Origin: Arthrobacter woluwensis | GTDB taxonomy: Bacteria; Actinomycetota; Actinomycetes; Actinomycetales; Micrococcaceae | DNA length: 64,000 nt | Assembly: GCF_900105345.1 (NCBI RefSeq) | Contig: NZ_FNSN01000003.1 | Coordinates: 2,108,001-2,172,000 of the forward strand | Direction of reading: 5' to 3' | Shown here: positions 1 through 7,321 of the stretch, piece by piece | Layout of the letters: every line of letters starts with the position of its first letter | Position numbering within the stretch: position 1 is the stretch's first letter | The notes under the pieces: generated by a model | Seen by the model: the letters and a program-made list of their open reading frames with translations, nothing else | Database searches by the model: none | What the model was told of the DNA's origin: nothing | Made by a program: the position numbers and the translations under genes

Positions 1-315
1 GACGGATTCCCCGTAGGTCCAGCAATCGAACTCGTAGACCTGACCTGCGCGGAGGGTGTAGCCGGCATAGGAGTATCCGCTGCCCGGGCCCGTCCTGACG
101 TTCAAGGTGGTGTCGGTGTAGACCTGCGCGCACTTCGACGCGCGATCGCTGTAGGAGACTGCTCCGCCATAGCCGTTGTGGGGGAACGAGGAGCACAGCT
201 TGATCGTGCTGGAGAGCTTGGGGACCGCCGCCTGAGCAGGTGCCGCCGCCGCGGCGGCTGAGAGCGCTGCGCCCAGCGTGATCGCTGCGGCCGACTTCTT
301 CCAAAGGGCTTTCAT
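1..315 (-). CDS. Secreted SH3-like domain protein (3' end beyond window edge)
   Basis: The ATG at 315 is preceded by a good AAGGAGA site. The first 105 residues are visible and the stop lies off the left edge. Residues 1-29 form a signal peptide with a Lys-rich start, an Ala-rich core and a likely cut after PAQA. Residues about 64-105 read like a bacterial SH3-like repeat: a TTLNVRTGPGSGYSYAGYTL stretch, then a hydrophobic strand and a Cys. Several Cys residues suggest disulphides outside the cell. SH3-like domains often bind peptidoglycan or target partners to the wall, but no catalytic domain can be seen. The neighbour on the same strand is also a small exported protein. Function unknown. 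Confidence 0.75.
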   Translation of the reverse strand, partial: MKALWKKSAAAITLGAALSAAAAAAPAQAAVPKLSSTIKLCSSFPHNGYGGAVSYSDRASKCAQVYTDTTLNVRTGPGSGYSYAGYTLRAGQVYEFDCWTYGESV

Positions 316-401
316 CAGGGAATCTCCTTGATCGGTGAGGGTTGTGCGAATGATGAGAAGGTGGTGCAGGGTGGTGCCGAGCAGCCTGGGCGTGGTCCGG
401 T

Positions 402-1127
402 CTATTGGACCTTGCCGATCCGGGTGGCGAAGTCGGCCCAGGTCGCGTCGGCCTGGCTCTCCATGAACTCCCGCATCCAGTTCTCGACGGATGCCCAGTT
501 GAGCGCCGGACCGGTGGCATGCACGTTGAGGAACGTCCGGGAGGCGCCGGACCGGATGCGGAAGTTCATCACGGCGCCCTTCATGACTCCTTCGGTGCCG
601 ATGAAGGAGACACCGTTCGTGCGGACCTGGATGACTTTGAAGTGTCCGGGGGCGGGCGCATCCGAATGCAAGGCCACGGGATCGGACATCATCGATTTGG
701 GCGAACCGAGGTGAAAGGTCGATCCGCACGTCAGATTGTTCATGGCCTTATTGAGGTTGTTGTTCACGCGCAGCTGATACGTCGTCCCATTGGTGTTCGT
801 CACAGTCTGGTACGTGACGTGGGTATAGTTGTGCAGGGGAAAGACCGCCCCGAGCTGGGTTTTCGTCCTGGCCCAGATGCTGTCTCCGACCTTCAGCCCG
901 TAGGGGTCATTCTGAAGAAGACGGCTCCATCCGGCACTGGAGATCGGAATGTTCTTCTCCATGTTGTACCCATAACCTGTGCCACCGTTCTGGTAGGCGC
1001 CGCACAGGGTCGTTCCCTCGTACTTGTCGGCGTCCGGTGTGGTCCCGGCGTGAGCCGACGAGATCGGTCCGAGCGCCAGCAGACCTATGGAGACCGCAAT
1101 GGCCACGAGAGATTTCTTCTTGAGCAT
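402..1127 (-). CDS. Exported protein of unknown function
   Basis: This is a 241-residue protein starting at an ATG with an AGGGGGAA site just upstream. Residues 1-27 are a clear Sec signal peptide (MLKKKSL, hydrophobic core, cleavage after AHA). The mature part is hydrophilic, with two Cys residues (in TTLCGAY and NLTCGST) that could pair, and many Asn, Gly and Thr. I recognise no enzyme motif. It lies about 90 bp upstream of the SH3-like gene on the same strand, so the two could be co-expressed. It could be a wall-associated or secreted accessory factor; that is inference only. Confidence 0.7.
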   Translation of the reverse strand: MLKKKSLVAIAVSIGLLALGPISSAHAGTTPDADKYEGTTLCGAYQNGGTGYGYNMEKNIPISSAGWSRLLQNDPYGLKVGDSIWARTKTQLGAVFPLHNYTHVTYQTVTNTNGTTYQLRVNNNLNKAMNNLTCGSTFHLGSPKSMMSDPVALHSDAPAPGHFKVIQVRTNGVSFIGTEGVMKGAVMNFRIRSGASRTFLNVHATGPALNWASVENWMREFMESQADATWADFATRIGKVQ

Positions 1128-1581
1128 TCTTCCCCCTGGATGTCATGCTGCGACTGGTCGCAGTCGAATCGGTGTCACCAAGTGCAGCGCTGTTTGGGCT
1201 GGTCATGGGCGGTCAAACCGCTGTAGACGACGCGACCAGACTATCTGGGCGAGCCGCTCGCCGATAGGGTTAATCCAGATTTTGTTTTAACTCGGCCGAG
1301 CGAAACGGAAGTGCACGCTCGAGTGTGAGGCCCGTCTCGGCGCCAGGACGGTGGCCGTGAAGCCGGACGGTGCTCGACGACCTGTCGCGCCGTCTAGCAC
1401 CGTCCGATAGCGCTGCGCTCGGCGGATCAACGCCGCCGTCAAGAGAAAATGAAATTTCAGTCTCACTCTTGACCAGCAAGTTACTGGCAAGTAGGTTTCA
1501 AGCTATCAGCGCGCCTTACCTCCAGGTTCACGGCTTCGTGGGCCTGCCATTCACGGAACAAAGACGTCCCGAAAGGCCACC
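1128..1581. other. 454-bp intergenic region between divergent secreted-protein genes
   Basis: No convincing gene is seen. It is less GC-rich than its surroundings and should carry the promoters for the leftward exported-protein gene and the rightward lipase gene. The only clear structure is a perfect 11-bp inverted repeat at 1364-1406, listed separately. Confidence 0.5.
1364..1406. repeat. Perfect 11-bp inverted repeat with 21-nt spacer
   Basis: CGGACGGTGCT at 1364-1374 is the exact reverse complement of AGCACCGTCCG at 1396-1406. There is no T-run on either side, so it does not look like a simple terminator. It could be an operator, an RNA hairpin or a relic of a mobile element. Confidence 0.5.
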
Positions 1582-2826
1582 ATGACATCGTTGACTCGCC
1601 GCGTCGCCACTGCGGCCATGGTTTCACTGCTCACTGTCCTCTCGCTGTTGCCCGGGGCCCCGGCCCAGGCGGCTCCTCTCACCGATCCGGGTGACGCGAC
1701 CCGGCCGGCGTTCTATCAGGCGCCGGCACAGCTCCCGGCCCAGAACGGCGCCGTCATCAAGGCCGAACCGGCGCCCTTCCACCTGGATCCTCTCAATCTG
1801 CGTGGCACGCTCATCACGTCCCAGCGGATCATGTACAAGACGACGAACCGGACCGGGACCCCGGTGGGTGTCACCGGCACGGTGATCACCCCCAAGACCG
1901 CGTGGTCCGGTCCCGGAAAGCGACCGCTGATCTCGTTCGCGGTCGGCACGCAGGGTCTTGCCGACCAGTGTGCGCCCTCCCGTCTGCTGGCTTTCGCCGC
2001 GGAGTACGAAGAAGTGTTCGTCGGCACACTGCTGAGCCGGGGCTACGCCGTGGCGATCACCGATTACGAAGGCCTCGGAACCGCAGGGATCCACACCTAC
2101 ATGGACCGGGTGTCTCAGGGCCGTGCCGTGCTGGACATGGCGCGGGCGGCCATCTCGCTTCCCGGCACCGGACTGAGCGCGCAGTCACCGATCGGCGTCG
2201 ACGGGTATTCGCAGGGCGGCGGGGCCGCGGCCGCCGCGGCCGAACTCGCACCGAGCTATGCTCCGGAGCTTCAGATCAAGGGGGTGTCCGCCGGGGCCGT
2301 CCCCGCGGACCTCACCGCGGTCGGAACCTCGCTGGATGGCGGTTTGTACGCCGAGTTCATGCTCTTCGCGCTGGACGGGCTGTTCAGCTCCTACGGTGTC
2401 GACCCGGCGTCGTTCCTCAACGCGGCCGGGCAGGCGAAGGCCGCCGAAGTGTCCGGCCATTGCGTCTGGAACCTGCCGCAGAACAGTTACGTGAAGATGG
2501 CGAACCTGTCGTCTTCGGGACAGTCGTTCACGCAGCTCGCTCAGCAGGCCCCCATCTCCACGATGCTGGCGGACCAGCTGATCGGCCGCGCGCGTCCCGG
2601 GGCTCCCGTCCTCATCACGCACTCGGTGGCGGATGACGTCATCCCGTACCGTGTGGGCAAGGGTCTGGCGCAGCGCTGGTGCACGGCCGGGACGACCGTG
2701 AACTTCGTTCCGACCCCCGTGCCGACCCACGTGGGCGGAGCAGCACCGCACTTCGCGGCAACGCTGGCGTTCTTCGAGGCGCGATTCCGGGGCCTGCCCG
2801 CGACGAACAACTGCTGGACGCTCTGA
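1582..2826 (+). CDS. Secreted lipase/esterase (LIP-type alpha/beta hydrolase)
   Basis: This 414-residue exported hydrolase has a Sec signal peptide at residues 1-30 (cut after AQA). It resembles the actinobacterial secretory lipase (LIP) family: the nucleophile elbow GYSQG has Ser at about 210, an Asp lies in the HSVADDVIPY region near 350, and His candidates lie in the THVGG..PHF stretch near 387-395. The family hydrolyses triacylglycerols or other acyl esters outside the cell. The length fits the family (about 400 residues). An ACGAAAGGCC-like ribosome site precedes the ATG. It stands alone and faces apbE tail to tail. The substrate cannot be read from sequence. Confidence 0.88.
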   Translation: MTSLTRRVATAAMVSLLTVLSLLPGAPAQAAPLTDPGDATRPAFYQAPAQLPAQNGAVIKAEPAPFHLDPLNLRGTLITSQRIMYKTTNRTGTPVGVTGTVITPKTAWSGPGKRPLISFAVGTQGLADQCAPSRLLAFAAEYEEVFVGTLLSRGYAVAITDYEGLGTAGIHTYMDRVSQGRAVLDMARAAISLPGTGLSAQSPIGVDGYSQGGGAAAAAAELAPSYAPELQIKGVSAGAVPADLTAVGTSLDGGLYAEFMLFALDGLFSSYGVDPASFLNAAGQAKAAEVSGHCVWNLPQNSYVKMANLSSSGQSFTQLAQQAPISTMLADQLIGRARPGAPVLITHSVADDVIPYRVGKGLAQRWCTAGTTVNFVPTPVPTHVGGAAPHFAATLAFFEARFRGLPATNNCWTL

Positions 2827-2829
2827 CCG

Positions 2830-2856
2830 TCCTGAGCGGTCCCTCCCGGCTCAGGA
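2830..2856. terminator. Hairpin between convergent lipase and apbE genes
   Basis: TCCTGAGC (2830-2837) pairs perfectly with GCTCAGGA (2849-2856) around an 11-nt loop. It sits between the two converging genes and covers the apbE stop codon. No U-tract follows, so intrinsic termination is only likely by position. Confidence 0.45.
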
Positions 2857-3639
2857 AGCATCCGGGACGGACCGCCGGTCAGCGGCGCCACTCCTGAAGG
2901 CCGCCGTCACGTGAGCCCGCAGTCGCGGGGTGATGAACAACTGGTCGTCCCGGGTGACGCAGAGAGCATCGATGTCCCACCGGGAAGCGCACGCCTCAAG
3001 GGTCTGCCGCCCGCCCGCCATGATCGACGTCGCGAGGACATCGGCGGTGACGATGTCCGGTGCAAGGACCGACACCTGGAGGAAGTCGGCGTGACCGGGA
3101 GGTCCCCAAATATGTTCACCACGCTCGGCGATGCCAGACGTGGCCAGGGCGCGCCACTGCCCTTCCAACTGAACCGACGTGATGAGGGCCGCCTTGTCCA
3201 GGGGATCAACGATACCGACCGCCCACGGTATGGGGCCGTTCCGGCCGGCCACCAGAACATCACCGCCGGCGTTGAGCAGCCAGTTTGCGTCGCCCGCCGC
3301 GAGGAGCCGGTTTCCTGCGGCCTCCAGAGCCTCAGCCTTGACCAGCCCCGAGAGGTCCAGGACGCCGTCGGGAGCCCTCGTGCGGAAAGCGCCGTGAGTG
3401 GCGTCCTCCCAGCCTGCGGCGCGGTTCAGGGTCGACCTGAACGCCCCGCTGGCGTTGACGACTGGCAAGTCTCCGCGTGCGATCACGCTGATCTCGGAGT
3501 CGGCACGGTAGAGGCTGAATCGCTGGTCGCGGTCGTAGAACTCGCGTTCGACGTCGGCCATGACGTGGGCGGCCGGCTGCGGTCCGGGCGTCAGCAGGCT
3601 GATCACGGTGCCCATGGAGGTGAACACGGATCGGCTCAT
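2851..3639 (-). CDS. apbE: FAD:protein FMN transferase (ApbE family)
   Basis: ApbE proteins move FMN from FAD onto a Thr or Ser of a target protein, with Mg2+. This 262-residue protein has the family's conserved features: an N-terminal MGT motif (FTSMGTVI), a substrate and Mg-binding stretch LDLSGLVKAEALE, a NAGGDV motif, and ALATSGIAERG near the C-terminal Mg site. It is shorter than Gram-negative ApbE (about 330-350) but normal for actinobacterial versions. The ATG at 3639 is chosen because the homologous region starts there; longer reading upstream crosses the neighbouring gene. It sits just downstream of an FMN-binding-domain protein, its likely acceptor. Confidence 0.9.
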   Translation of the reverse strand: MSRSVFTSMGTVISLLTPGPQPAAHVMADVEREFYDRDQRFSLYRADSEISVIARGDLPVVNASGAFRSTLNRAAGWEDATHGAFRTRAPDGVLDLSGLVKAEALEAAGNRLLAAGDANWLLNAGGDVLVAGRNGPIPWAVGIVDPLDKAALITSVQLEGQWRALATSGIAERGEHIWGPPGHADFLQVSVLAPDIVTADVLATSIMAGGRQTLEACASRWDIDALCVTRDDQLFITPRLRAHVTAAFRSGAADRRSVPDAS

Positions 3640-3661
3640 GGCCCGGTCCTCCGATCCCACG

Positions 3662-4183
3662 TCACTGCGCCTGATCCAGCGCAGCCTGGAGGGACTGGAG
3701 GTAGCCCTCGGACGTATAGGTCGCACCTGAGACCGAGTCGACCGACGCCGACTGTGCCGCCAGGACCTCCTGCCGGAGGATGGGTGCGGCCATGCTGCTG
3801 ATCTGTTGCGAGCGTCCGTCCTGGTCCGTGAGTTGCAAGGCGATGACGTCCGTGATCTTTCCCTGGGCGAGGACCACTTGCACCTGGACATTGCCGTACC
3901 GTGTGCCGATGACGCTTCCCGTGTAAGTGCCGCTCGCCTTCTTGGCCGCCGACGTGGCCGCCGACGTCGGCGCTGACCCACTGCCGGCGTTTCCTGTGTC
4001 TGAAACACCACCTGTGCCGGTAGAGGGCTGGGGAACGGCAGTCGATCGCGCCCCGGTGGACGGCGTGACGGATCCGGCGACCGAAACGATGGCATGAGAA
4101 GCAGGAGACTTGCTCACGCTCCACGAGCCGATCAGGATGGCCGCGGCGGAGAGCGCTCCGCCCCAGGCAGCGCGGGCCCTCAC
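3662..4183 (-). CDS. FMN-binding domain protein (covalent flavin carrier)
   Basis: This is a 173-residue exported or membrane-anchored protein. The N-terminal hydrophobic stretch (about residues 5-22) can act as signal or anchor; residues 30-85 are a Ser/Thr/Ala/Gly-rich linker; residues 86-173 are an FMN_bind domain. The C-terminal DSVSGATYTSEGY matches the [S/T]GA[S/T]x[S/T] signature to which ApbE attaches FMN through a phosphoester bond. Its start overlaps the stop of the ferric-reductase-like gene by four bases, so translation is coupled. By family logic it carries electrons on the outer face of the membrane; the final acceptor is unknown. Confidence 0.9.
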   Translation of the reverse strand: MRARAAWGGALSAAAILIGSWSVSKSPASHAIVSVAGSVTPSTGARSTAVPQPSTGTGGVSDTGNAGSGSAPTSAATSAAKKASGTYTGSVIGTRYGNVQVQVVLAQGKITDVIALQLTDQDGRSQQISSMAAPILRQEVLAAQSASVDSVSGATYTSEGYLQSLQAALDQAQ

Positions 4184-5607
4184 CAGTCGAACCTTTCCAC
4201 GTGGATCTGGTGATCCTTCAGACCGGCCCGCTTGGCGTCGCGGACCACGGCATCAGTCCAGGCCGAGGGGCCGCAGACATACAGGTCGGAGTCGGTGATC
4301 CTTGGAAACACCGATTCGAGGGTGACACCCCGTTGCACTGCGGCCGCGGAAAGCCAAGGTGCCCGGACCGTTGACCTCGATCCGAGATCCGCATAACAGT
4401 CGGCTCCGTAACGACGGCTCAGCGAGAGCATCTCGTTCCAGAGGTACAGCTGGGATTCGTCACTGGCCCGGAGGAGGATGGTCGCTTCGCCGGGTGCCGG
4501 GGCGAGTTCCTCCAGCATCGAACGGATCGGAGTGACGCCGATCCCTGCCGCCATGAGCGCGACCGACGGCTGAGTGCGGGCGGCCTTCGTGAACAGCCCG
4601 TAGGGACCCTCGACCATCACGGGGGTACCGGGACGCAGCGCACTGAGCGAGCGGGTGCCCGAACCGGTGAGCCGTACCGTGAGCCGCACACCGCCGTCGT
4701 CGGACAGGGCCGAATACGACAGCGGATGAGCGTGCCACCAGTCGCGTGCCGTGAGGAAGCGCCAGTTCGCATACTGTCCGCCGCTAACTCTCAGCCGCTC
4801 TTGGTTCCGTCCGTGGAGATGGATCGACACGACGTCGGCCGCGACCCGCTCGACCGCGGTGACCCGGAAACGGTGCCGCAGGGATCCCACCAGGGGCTTC
4901 ACGATCCGGAACCACAGAATCGCGGCGTAGGCCGCGACGTACAGCAGAATCCAGTAGATTCGCTGGATCGTTCCGTCGGCGAGCACACCACCCACACTGA
5001 GCTGGTGCGGCAGCGCGAACAGGACTGCCGCGTAACTGAGCAGATGGACCACATGCCAGAGCTCGTAGGCGAAGCGACGGCGCACGGCGATGAGCGACGT
5101 GACCACGACGGCGAGCAGCAGGGCGAAAGCAACGTAGGCGTAGACCAGATCCCCGACGCCGAGGAAGGACGACGTCTCTGCGATGACCGAGGTCCCATCC
5201 TGCAGGGCGTATCCGACGGTCAGCAGGACGGCATGTGCCGTCAGGAGGTACAGCACCGGTTTCCCCAGGGCCCGGTGCCAGCCCATCACCACGTCCTGAC
5301 CCACGGCCCGGTCCAGCCAGGGGATCCGTGCGGCGAGCACCACCATGATCAGGATGAGATTAGTGCCCGCAAGGCCGGTGACGATTCCCAGCCCATTGAC
5401 GGCATCTGCCGGTGAGGCCATCGCCGCGAGCGCGCCGTGGACGAGATACAAACCGACGGCGAGCGCTGTCGAAGCCCAGCACAGGGCGACAGCGATGTCG
5501 GCGACCAGCAATCGGCGACGCAATGCCCGGCGCCAGGTCCGCCCGAGGTCGGCCGGGCGGGGAGTCTCCTCCGCGGGTGTCCACCTCGTGCCGGCGATCG
5601 TATCCAT
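4180..5607 (-). CDS. Ferric-reductase-like transmembrane flavocytochrome with FAD/NAD(P)-binding domain
   Basis: This is a 475-residue protein. The first half holds about six membrane segments of the ferric reductase type, with His residues in helices (for example GWHRALG, THAVLL-like and ELWHVVHLL) suited to haem. The second half is an FNR-like oxidoreductase: an FAD-binding stretch (HAHPLSYSAL), GPYGLFTKAA, the NAD-binding MAAGIGVTPIRSMLEEL, and a C-terminal YVCGPSAW. It should pass electrons from cytosolic NAD(P)H across the membrane, here probably to the FMN-binding protein encoded next. I chose the ATG at 5607 because CAGGAGCAAG precedes it; a longer in-frame start at 5664 lacks a site. 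Confidence 0.88.
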   Translation of the reverse strand: MDTIAGTRWTPAEETPRPADLGRTWRRALRRRLLVADIAVALCWASTALAVGLYLVHGALAAMASPADAVNGLGIVTGLAGTNLILIMVVLAARIPWLDRAVGQDVVMGWHRALGKPVLYLLTAHAVLLTVGYALQDGTSVIAETSSFLGVGDLVYAYVAFALLLAVVVTSLIAVRRRFAYELWHVVHLLSYAAVLFALPHQLSVGGVLADGTIQRIYWILLYVAAYAAILWFRIVKPLVGSLRHRFRVTAVERVAADVVSIHLHGRNQERLRVSGGQYANWRFLTARDWWHAHPLSYSALSDDGGVRLTVRLTGSGTRSLSALRPGTPVMVEGPYGLFTKAARTQPSVALMAAGIGVTPIRSMLEELAPAPGEATILLRASDESQLYLWNEMLSLSRRYGADCYADLGSRSTVRAPWLSAAAVQRGVTLESVFPRITDSDLYVCGPSAWTDAVVRDAKRAGLKDHQIHVERFDW

Positions 5608-5704
5608 AGTCTTGCTCCTGGGCCAGTGGCCTGCGGGGGATCCGACAAGCCTTCTGGCTACCACTTTCGCCTCGGGTGCTGTGCCCGCGCTGTGTGATGC
5701 CCCT

Positions 5705-5742
5705 GGCGCAGCGTAGAAGGCCGATACTTGGGAGGCTGCGCC
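5705..5742 (-). terminator. Hairpin just beyond the crt operon
   Basis: GGCGCAGC (5705-5712) and GCTGCGCC (5735-5742) are exact inverted copies, located within 45 bp of the crtEb stop. No U-run follows, so the terminator call rests on position and stem quality. Confidence 0.35.
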
Positions 5743-5746
5743 GCCC

Positions 5747-6652
5747 TCAGATCCCCAGGCTGAGCCCGATCATGGTCAGCGTGACCGCGAAGCCCGTCAG
5801 GTAATTCAGCCACAAGAACCTCCGCCAGCCGGGACGGGTCCGTTCCGACGTCTCATCCCGCACGCCGAGATACGGGGCCACATTGAGGAGGTACGGGATC
5901 GCGAGAAGCCCCGTCCAACGGACCGGCCCTCCCGTCACCAGGAGGACCGCTCCGGCGGCGGTGTAGCAGACCAGCACCAGGCCGAGGGTCACGCGACTGC
6001 CGAGCAGCGTGCCGATCGAGTCGATGCCGGCGGCGCGGTCCGGGAGGATGTCCTGGATCGCCCCGAAGGCGTGGCTCGCCATGCCCCAGAGGAAGAAGGC
6101 GCAGAGCACGCTCACGCCGACCGCGGCGTCGTCGGGCGTCACGACCGCCGAGCCGCCCGGCGCCCAGCCCGCGAGCACCAGACCGTACAGCGCGGGGGAG
6201 ACGAAGTGCGTGCTCGACGTGATCGAGTCCAGGACCGGCTTCTCTTTGAAGCGCAGCCCGGCGACGCTGTAGGCCGCGACGGCGAACAGCGAAACGGCCA
6301 GCACGACCCAGCTCCACGGCCCGCCGCCGAGCACCAGGGCGATGACGAACGGCACGCACGAGCCCCACACCAGGTACAGGACGGGGCGGTGCAGCGACGG
6401 GTCGAGCACCGCGCCCTCGACGCCGCCCTTGCGGGGATTGCGCAGGTCGGACTCGTAGTCGAAGACATCGTTCGTGCCGTACATCGCCGCGTTGTAGGGG
6501 ATGAGGAAGAAGAGCGTCCCCACTACGAGTTTCCAGTCGACCACCCCGGCCGTCAGAAAGTACGCGGCGGCGAAGGGAAAGGCGGTGTTGGGCCACGAGA
6601 TGGGGCGCGAGGCCACGAAGACCTTGCGCAGCAGATCAGCGGTCCGCGTCAT
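5747..6652 (-). CDS. crtEb: Lycopene elongase (UbiA-family prenyltransferase)
   Basis: This enzyme adds C5 (DMAPP-derived) units to both ends of lycopene, giving C50 flavuxanthin-type carotenoids. It has 301 residues and about eight membrane segments. Both UbiA Asp motifs are present: NDVFDYESD near residue 75 and DILPDRAAGID near residue 205. The ATG at 6652 is chosen over an in-frame codon 24 bases upstream because the family starts there. It overlaps the end of the upstream cyclase gene by 17 bases and is the last gene of the crt operon. The order elongase-after-cyclase matches Corynebacterium glutamicum decaprenoxanthin genes rather than the Micrococcus sarcinaxanthin order. Confidence 0.9.
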   Translation of the reverse strand: MTRTADLLRKVFVASRPISWPNTAFPFAAAYFLTAGVVDWKLVVGTLFFLIPYNAAMYGTNDVFDYESDLRNPRKGGVEGAVLDPSLHRPVLYLVWGSCVPFVIALVLGGGPWSWVVLAVSLFAVAAYSVAGLRFKEKPVLDSITSSTHFVSPALYGLVLAGWAPGGSAVVTPDDAAVGVSVLCAFFLWGMASHAFGAIQDILPDRAAGIDSIGTLLGSRVTLGLVLVCYTAAGAVLLVTGGPVRWTGLLAIPYLLNVAPYLGVRDETSERTRPGWRRFLWLNYLTGFAVTLTMIGLSLGI

Positions 6653-6986
6653 GGCCACGCCGCCTCTCGCGTCCACGGAGGAGCACCCAGAGCACTGGGA
6701 GCATCAGGGCCGCCGCCACGGGATAGGCGAAGTCCTCCAGCGGGACCTTGCCGAGGTGCACGCCGCTGAGGCTCTCGGGGTCGTAGGAGAACAGTCCGAC
6801 GGCGATCATCACGTTGTCGAACACCGCCGTGAGCGCCAGCAGCACGACGCCGGCGATCGCCACCGCGGGCCAGCTCACCCGGGCGTCGCCTCGCCGTGTG
6901 CCGCGTCGCCGGGCGGCCCTCGCCACTCCCGCGGTCACGGCGCCGCAGACGACGAGGAACACGGCATCCAGCGCGAGATAACTCAC
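6636..6986 (-). CDS. crtYf: C50 carotenoid epsilon-cyclase subunit (CrtYf-like)
   Basis: This is a 116-residue membrane protein with three hydrophobic segments. It carries the heterodimeric-cyclase signature PLEDFAYP (residues about 84-91), corresponding to the conserved PxE(E/D) motif of the small carotenoid cyclase family. With the upstream subunit it would close the epsilon rings of the elongated C50 carotenoid. Its start overlaps the crtYe stop by four bases and its end runs into crtEb. Whether the ring formed is epsilon, beta or gamma cannot be decided from sequence; the epsilon assignment follows gene order. Confidence 0.85.
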   Translation of the reverse strand: MSYLALDAVFLVVCGAVTAGVARAARRRGTRRGDARVSWPAVAIAGVVLLALTAVFDNVMIAVGLFSYDPESLSGVHLGKVPLEDFAYPVAAALMLPVLWVLLRGRERRRGHDADR

Positions 6987-7321
6987 GAGCCCACCCGCTT
7001 CCGCCGTCGCTCCTGGACGTGTTCGAAGACCCGTTCAGCACCCGCGAACAGCACGAGCGCCGTGTAGCAGAGGAACGCCAGGAACACCGGTTCTTCGAGG
7101 GGAAGCTCCGGGGCGAGGAGGACTCCGGTCATGTGCGCCGAGTCGCCGTGCCGGAAGATGCCCAGCCCGATCGCGACCAGATCCCACACCAGGAAGAACG
7201 CCGTGCCGAGCAGCACCACCACGGCGCCCGAGCGTGGGGCGCGCCACATGACGAGGCGCCAGCGCCGGTCGAGCACGGCCATTCCGGCAGCGCTTACGAG
7301 GAGAGCGAGCAGATACGTCAC
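6983..7321 (-). CDS. crtYe: C50 carotenoid epsilon-cyclase subunit (CrtYe-like)
   Basis: This 112-residue protein has three predicted membrane helices and the motif ELPLEEPVFL (residues about 72-81), the PxEE signature of the paired small cyclase subunits. It works as a heterodimer with the following gene product in the membrane. It overlaps crtI upstream and crtYf downstream by four bases each (ATGA arrangement), so the whole operon is translationally coupled. The C-terminal RRRKR stretch is cytosolic by the positive-inside rule. Confidence 0.85.
   Translation of the reverse strand: MTYLLALLVSAAGMAVLDRRWRLVMWRAPRSGAVVVLLGTAFFLVWDLVAIGLGIFRHGDSAHMTGVLLAPELPLEEPVFLAFLCYTALVLFAGAERVFEHVQERRRKRVGS

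Noticed and set aside
2851-4095. Longer 414-residue reading of the ApbE gene starting at 4095
   Set aside because: The first 150 residues are Arg/Pro/Ser-rich shadow sequence lying opposite in frame to the FMN-binding gene; the real homologous region begins at the ATG at 3639.
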